From contig CACYZN010000028.1 in assembly GCA_902778925.1 (NCBI GenBank), forward strand, positions 1 to 47,497: DNA of 47,497 nucleotides, written 5' to 3'. Positions 43,789 to 47,497 of the stretch are shown piece by piece. The translations under genes were made by a program, and so were the position numbers. Origin of the DNA: an uncultured Bacteroidota bacterium (GTDB lineage Bacteria > Bacteroidota > Bacteroidia > Bacteroidales > P3). The stretch's first letter is position 1, and every line of letters begins with the position of its first letter. Below the pieces are notes generated by a model. That model saw only the letters and a list, made by a program, of their open reading frames with translations. It had not been told where the DNA came from and made no database searches.

Positions 43789-44156
43789 AGCTTCTCCATA
43801 AACTTGGCTGTATCTATCACGAAGCGCTCGTGTGTGCCTTCGCCTATAAGGCCGGCCTCGTCGTAGGCCTTCACGCTGAATACCAGCCGGCGGCGGTCTA
43901 CCTCCGTCAGTTCGCTGTCGCACCACACGCGCATACCGATGGGCGTGGCCGACACATGGCTCACATTCACCAGGGTGCCCACGGTGCCCTGCCCCTCGTC
44001 GAGGTGCGGCAGCACGCTCTCATAGCATGTCTGCTCCACGAGTGCCACCAGCATCGGCGTGGCGAACACGTCGACCAGCCCGCTGCCCACCCGGGCAGCG
44101 CTCATCTCCTGGGTAACTGTCTGTTCCTTGTGTCCTTTGATTCCAATCTCTATCAT
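43761..44156 (-). CDS. Thioesterase (hot-dog fold, FlK-like)
   Basis: A 131-residue hot-dog-fold protein resembling fluoroacetyl-CoA thioesterase-type enzymes. Seen: SGLVDVFATPMLVALVEQTC, then DEGQGTVGTLVNVSHVSATP and VKAYDEAGLIGEGTHERFVI. The substrate is probably a short acyl-CoA but is unknown. The start at ATG 44156 (MIEIGIKG) is family-like; the longer frame would cross the hairpin at 44164-44197. The C-terminal end is encoded by a repeat. Confidence 0.82.
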   Translation of the reverse strand: MIEIGIKGHKEQTVTQEMSAARVGSGLVDVFATPMLVALVEQTCYESVLPHLDEGQGTVGTLVNVSHVSATPIGMRVWCDSELTEVDRRRLVFSVKAYDEAGLIGEGTHERFVIDTAKFMEKLNGKVKGER

Positions 44157-44163
44157 ATAAAAC

Positions 44164-44197
44164 AAAGTTTGCATCCTTAACGCAGGAAGCAAACTTT
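44164..44197 (-). terminator. Hairpin between the lipoprotein and thioesterase genes
   Basis: AAAGTTTGC (44164-44172) and GCAAACTTT (44189-44197) pair perfectly, and an inner TCCT/AGGA extends the stem. On the minus strand GTTTTATAT follows. It probably terminates the lipoprotein transcript, or forms part of the thioesterase leader 8 nt before its start. Confidence 0.6.
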
Positions 44198-44247
44198 TAT
44201 TGCGCAATAATTTGCGATAAACAAGCCAATTAATCAGGCCATGCTGA

Positions 44248-44661
44248 TCACTCGTAGCGTTTCATGATGTAGCGGAAGTCCCAGTCTATGTTTTGGGTTC
44301 TCGGTGCCAGCACCAGTTCGTCGCTGGTGTGCTTTTTTATCACGAATACCATTCCATCATAGCAACCGCCTTCAATCTCCAGCAATTGCTTGCCGGATTC
44401 TTTTGAGAGAGTGTAGTTGTGCCACTCTGCCAGACAGTCTATCCGGTAATCGGATATCCACACCTTGCTGTCTGTAAACTCCATGCTGATATATCCTTCT
44501 GGGATGTTTTGCTGCCCGTCAATGGTTATTTCATACGACTGCGCAGTGTTGAACCATTTGCCGATAAGGGCTTCATTGTCTTTGTTGTTTTTCCCGCAGC
44601 CCGCGAGCAGCATTGCACCCATAATAATGGCGGCGAGGGATTTGATGATGTGGTGTTTCAT
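44248..44661 (-). CDS. Small lipoprotein, lipocalin-like
   Basis: A 137-residue lipoprotein with lipobox LLAGC. The body starts with LIGKWFNTAQSYEITIDG, the GxW opening typical of lipocalin-like domains (DUF-type) of Bacteroidota lipoproteins, and is rich in beta strands. Function unknown. Leftward, 110 bp after the peptidase gene. Confidence 0.75.
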   Translation of the reverse strand: MKHHIIKSLAAIIMGAMLLAGCGKNNKDNEALIGKWFNTAQSYEITIDGQQNIPEGYISMEFTDSKVWISDYRIDCLAEWHNYTLSKESGKQLLEIEGGCYDGMVFVIKKHTSDELVLAPRTQNIDWDFRYIMKRYE

Positions 44662-44771
44662 TGTTTATTATGTTTTAGTAGTTATACATTTTGTGTTGCT
44701 TTACTATAGTAGTCGCAAAAGGTGCTCAAATCTTACATATTGTTGAAAAAAATCATTTGTTTATGATACAA

Positions 44772-46907
44772 TTATTTGGACTTTAGCCATTTTTGCAATG
44801 TCTTGCATTCTTGTAGGAACGTATCTCGGCTCACCACAGCGTGTTTATACTTTCTATAGAGTTGTTGCAGGGCGGTGTTGACGGAGGTTGCCTTCATGAG
44901 GGACAAGCGATAAGGGGCGGCATGGTAGATGGCAATGGACTCGTCCTGCGACTCGACGCTGTGGATATCGGCGATAGGCAACTTTTTCTCGGCACGCTCC
45001 ATCATCGTCTTGTAGTAGGCAATTTGCTCCTCGTAGCCACGTCCGCGGCTTTTGAGAAACTGCAGTTTGATGTACTCGTTCAGGCTTTCGCTGAGGACGT
45101 AGTCGCGGAACTCGAAGAAGATGCCGTTGCCCCACCATTGGTGCGCCACCTCGTGAGGAATCCACGAAAAGTCGGGTATCATCGTGTAAACATCATAGAA
45201 ATAATGCCCGAAGATAATCATATCGCGCAGCGACTGGCACATTACAAACTGCGGGTCGCCAATCTCTACGATGTTCATCGGCTTGTCGGTGAGCGTGTCG
45301 CCGAAGAAGGAGCAGTAGAAGTTGTAGGAATCCACGAACTCACGGTAATATGCTTCGGGATAATGTGTTGTGTCGCTTGCAAGGCGGTAGAAATGGAAGG
45401 GACGAATGGGCGAATCGATTACCTTGCAAGCGTACTTGTCCTTGGGCAGGAGGACGAGGTGAATGTCGAACGAGGGAAGCCATTCTGTGCCGCCAAGGAT
45501 GTAATAGTCGTCTGCCTTGATGTGTACCTGTGCCGTCAGCAGTTCGCCGTTAATGTGCGGGTACCAGTTGCCCTCGCGTCGCAGCACGATGGCACCGTCG
45601 GCGGTGCGGTAGTCGGCAAGCGGCAGGGAATAGGCTGTATCGACCTTGATGGGTTGTCCCGAATAGGTGGTGGTGTCGTAAGGGATGAGATAAAACCCGG
45701 ACACCCGCAGCGTGTCGCTTTCAATGTGAAGGTTGAGGCTGTATTGCCTGTAATCGACGAGCGATGGGTGGAAATAGAAGTCAGGCATATCCATGTATGG
45801 AAGATAATCCTCAATGGGTTCCAAATCCATACTTCTTCGGCGTTCGTTCAGATGCTCGACATCGTCGATAAGAGCCATTCCTGTCAGACCGTCAAGTGGA
45901 AACCCTTGGGTTCCGTATATTTGAGGTTTGTCCTGGTGGGTAAGGTCACGGTCGGTCATATAGGCAATCCACGAGGGAATGAAGTCGCCGCTGTCGGCGG
46001 CAGCCTGCGCCTGTTCCAGAAACCAATGCAGGTACTCGGGCGGCGAGTGTTGCGCTATCAGGGCAGCGTAGTCGCAGCATTTGTAGCCCGACCGCGACAG
46101 CGTTGGGAAACCGCATTCGGCAATCAGTTGTTTCAGTGCAATGAGATTCACCGAGTCCACCTCATGTATAACGCGCAACACCGAGTCCTCATCCAATCCC
46201 TTGTTCAGCAAATGACGTACCTCCTGGTCGGCTTGGAACAACGGTTCGATGCGCGTGTAGAACACGGTGTCGTAGATGCTCACCTGTCTGTCGCGTTTGA
46301 TTAGATGGCCGAGCCATTCAGGGTCATAGTCGTTGCTGTCGGCGGCGGCTTTGGCCTGTTTCAGATACCCGCGCTCGGCTATCAGCTGCTTCAACTCACT
46401 CAGATTGGCAGAGTTAACCATACGCATGGCATCCCGCACCGAATCTTGGGTGTTGCTGCCGTGCTGCATCTGCCATGCTGCATTATTGGCTCTGTTCATC
46501 GCCAGCAGGCGGTTTTGATAGACGGTGTCCTGATAGCCACGTGGTGCAACGATGGCCACAATGTCGTTCCAGTAATCGAGCGTGTCGGCCTGTTGACTTC
46601 TTGCCCAGTCGTCCAAGTAACGCATATCGCAGCACTTGTTGTGGGCCAAACGGAACATCAAGGCTTTTTCCGCCTCGCTGTCATGCACAAAGTCATGCGA
46701 CAAGGAATAGTAATAGTATAGGGCTTCGAAATCGCTTATCCCATACAAGGAGTCCATCGTATGGAAAGCCTTATGTGCCCCAATATAGTCCTGCCCTTTA
46801 AGCAAGTTGTAGGCGGTTTCCGACAACTCCTTATATGTAGGGGTCTGTGCCAAGGTGGTGACCGCGAAAAGCAGGAACACCGAGCATACTATCAATGTTT
46901 TCTTCAT
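44772..46907 (-). CDS. Secreted M1-like metallopeptidase with DUF6624 region
   Basis: A 711-residue secreted protein (signal peptide MKKTLIVCSVFLLFAVTTLA). The C-terminal half contains the zinc site HEVAHQWWGN (residues 585-594) followed by YVLSESLNEYIKLQF, which supplies the third ligand, as in gluzincin peptidases of family M1. The residues between the signal and the peptidase domain carry DUF6624-like features: LFQADQEVRHLLN, NLIALKQLIAECGFPTLSRS, IAYMTDRDLTHQDKPQIYGT and LNERRRSMDLEPIEDY. A second, weaker copy of the LKQLIAERGY segment precedes this. The fusion suggests a cell-surface peptidase with a separate binding or enzymatic module. The start is ATG 46907. Confidence 0.85.
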   Translation of the reverse strand: MKKTLIVCSVFLLFAVTTLAQTPTYKELSETAYNLLKGQDYIGAHKAFHTMDSLYGISDFEALYYYYSLSHDFVHDSEAEKALMFRLAHNKCCDMRYLDDWARSQQADTLDYWNDIVAIVAPRGYQDTVYQNRLLAMNRANNAAWQMQHGSNTQDSVRDAMRMVNSANLSELKQLIAERGYLKQAKAAADSNDYDPEWLGHLIKRDRQVSIYDTVFYTRIEPLFQADQEVRHLLNKGLDEDSVLRVIHEVDSVNLIALKQLIAECGFPTLSRSGYKCCDYAALIAQHSPPEYLHWFLEQAQAAADSGDFIPSWIAYMTDRDLTHQDKPQIYGTQGFPLDGLTGMALIDDVEHLNERRRSMDLEPIEDYLPYMDMPDFYFHPSLVDYRQYSLNLHIESDTLRVSGFYLIPYDTTTYSGQPIKVDTAYSLPLADYRTADGAIVLRREGNWYPHINGELLTAQVHIKADDYYILGGTEWLPSFDIHLVLLPKDKYACKVIDSPIRPFHFYRLASDTTHYPEAYYREFVDSYNFYCSFFGDTLTDKPMNIVEIGDPQFVMCQSLRDMIIFGHYFYDVYTMIPDFSWIPHEVAHQWWGNGIFFEFRDYVLSESLNEYIKLQFLKSRGRGYEEQIAYYKTMMERAEKKLPIADIHSVESQDESIAIYHAAPYRLSLMKATSVNTALQQLYRKYKHAVVSRDTFLQECKTLQKWLKSK

Positions 46908-46927
46908 GTTGTTATTTCTTTTCGTAT

Positions 46928-47497
46928 CTATTTTGCTGACGGCAGACATGCCGCGTGGCGGCGCTCGTTGAGAGCCTTCGGTTTGGCGGTTCGGATATGT
47001 TTGTCGGACGCGGCAAGGGTGCCGTACCAGTCTTTGCCGTGGAGACGATAGTAGGTGCGGTCGTAGAGCGAAGCGTAATCTTCGGCATGGAGGTTGCCAC
47101 GCTCCACTTCGCGCCATAGAAGGGCAAAGAACTCTTTATAGTCGCCTTTGGTCAGTTCGTCGGTCATCTTCTGCAGCAAGGGATAGGCATGGTTCCATGC
47201 GTCGAGTTCGTAGCGGTGGTAGTTCTTGCCGCTTCGGAGCAGGGCCTCGAAGTCTGCGCGACTGGCGAGGGCGGCGGTGAGCTCGGCATCGTCCTCGTGG
47301 TTGAGGTAGCGCAGGTACTCGTCGCGCAAGTTGGCGTAATCGGCCAGCAGGGGCACAGAGAGCGTGTCGGGCAGCGAGTCGAGCCATGCATCCGGCTCGT
47401 AGCCGCAGAGCACCATGCGCTCCAGCACCTCATAGGTACTGATGAAAAGATATTGGTCGCTTTTTCCCCCATTCATTATGAGGGTTGACACAAAACG
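46928..47497 (-). CDS. Partial protein with DUF6624-like C-terminus
   Basis: The reading frame is open to the right edge, so the gene is probably cut; the visible part has about 190 residues. The first potential starts are GTG 47491 and ATG 47476. The end (DWYGTLAASDKHIRTAKPKA then LNERRHAACLPSAK) resembles the tail of DUF6624 domains seen in the next gene. The rest is helical and acidic with no recognised motif. It ends 20 bp before the peptidase gene, which suggests one operon. Confidence 0.6.
   Translation of the reverse strand, partial: RFVSTLIMNGGKSDQYLFISTYEVLERMVLCGYEPDAWLDSLPDTLSVPLLADYANLRDEYLRYLNHEDDAELTAALASRADFEALLRSGKNYHRYELDAWNHAYPLLQKMTDELTKGDYKEFFALLWREVERGNLHAEDYASLYDRTYYRLHGKDWYGTLAASDKHIRTAKPKALNERRHAACLPSAK

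Overview
The window looks like a chromosomal segment of a member of the Bacteroidota, most likely order Bacteroidales, with fairly high GC. I base this on the gene content: a long NusB, AtpB with a signal peptide and periplasmic N-terminal domain, DUF2723, DUF5683, DUF3276/PUR, DUF1573 next to YajC, DUF6624, and a NagZ-serine hydrolase fusion. Promoters of the TTTG / TAnnTTTG type point the same way. I see no rRNA, tRNA, CRISPR array, insertion sequence, phage gene or transposase. About 40 protein genes are packed tightly, often with 4-nt ATGA overlaps.

Layout. 144-16432 is read leftward: ygiQ-like radical SAM, pgk, atpB, a small ribbon-helix-helix-like protein, a DUF2723 membrane glycosyltransferase, arginine deiminase, a very large alpha-2-macroglobulin-like protein and an OmpA-like protein. 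16973-26213 is read rightward: leuS, nusB, DUF1573 lipoprotein, yajC, ybbR, coaE, NagZ-serine hydrolase fusion and a TerB-DnaJ protein, with four consecutive overlaps of 4 nt. It meets, stop codon on stop codon, a leftward pair at 26210-28332 (uridine phosphorylase-like and a secreted low-complexity protein). 28730-33596 is a rightward efflux operon: TolC, HlyD, and two ABC-2 permeases fused in one chain with no ATPase beside them. 33597-34723 is a leftward split chromate transporter pair, 34787-35770 a rightward TerC. From 35844 to the right edge everything is leftward: Spy-like protein, putative anti-sigma, ECF sigma factor, S4-domain protein, TonB-ExbD-ExbB, DUF5683, ParB, ParA, DUF3276, CyuA-like desulfidase, thioesterase, a lipoprotein, an M1-like peptidase with a DUF6624 region, and a protein cut by the window edge.

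The most unusual content is a set of about fifteen short tandem-repeat elements. Their units are 7, 9, 11 or 12 bp. Many are arranged as arms in inverted orientation around a small loop, so the whole element is a long hairpin. Three related elements with 11-bp units lie at 1-131, 16701-16850 and 28431-28580. Others fill the spacers between operon genes, where they abut or supply stop and start codons. Others sit inside coding sequence without breaking it: in ygiQ (residues 202-238), in the alpha-2-macroglobulin-like gene, twice in the uridine phosphorylase-like gene, and at the C-terminus of the thioesterase. The 7-bp unit has no stop codon in any frame on either strand, which would explain how it is tolerated in genes and suggests possible frameshift switching. 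I cannot assign these elements to a named family, and no mobilising enzyme is present in the window.
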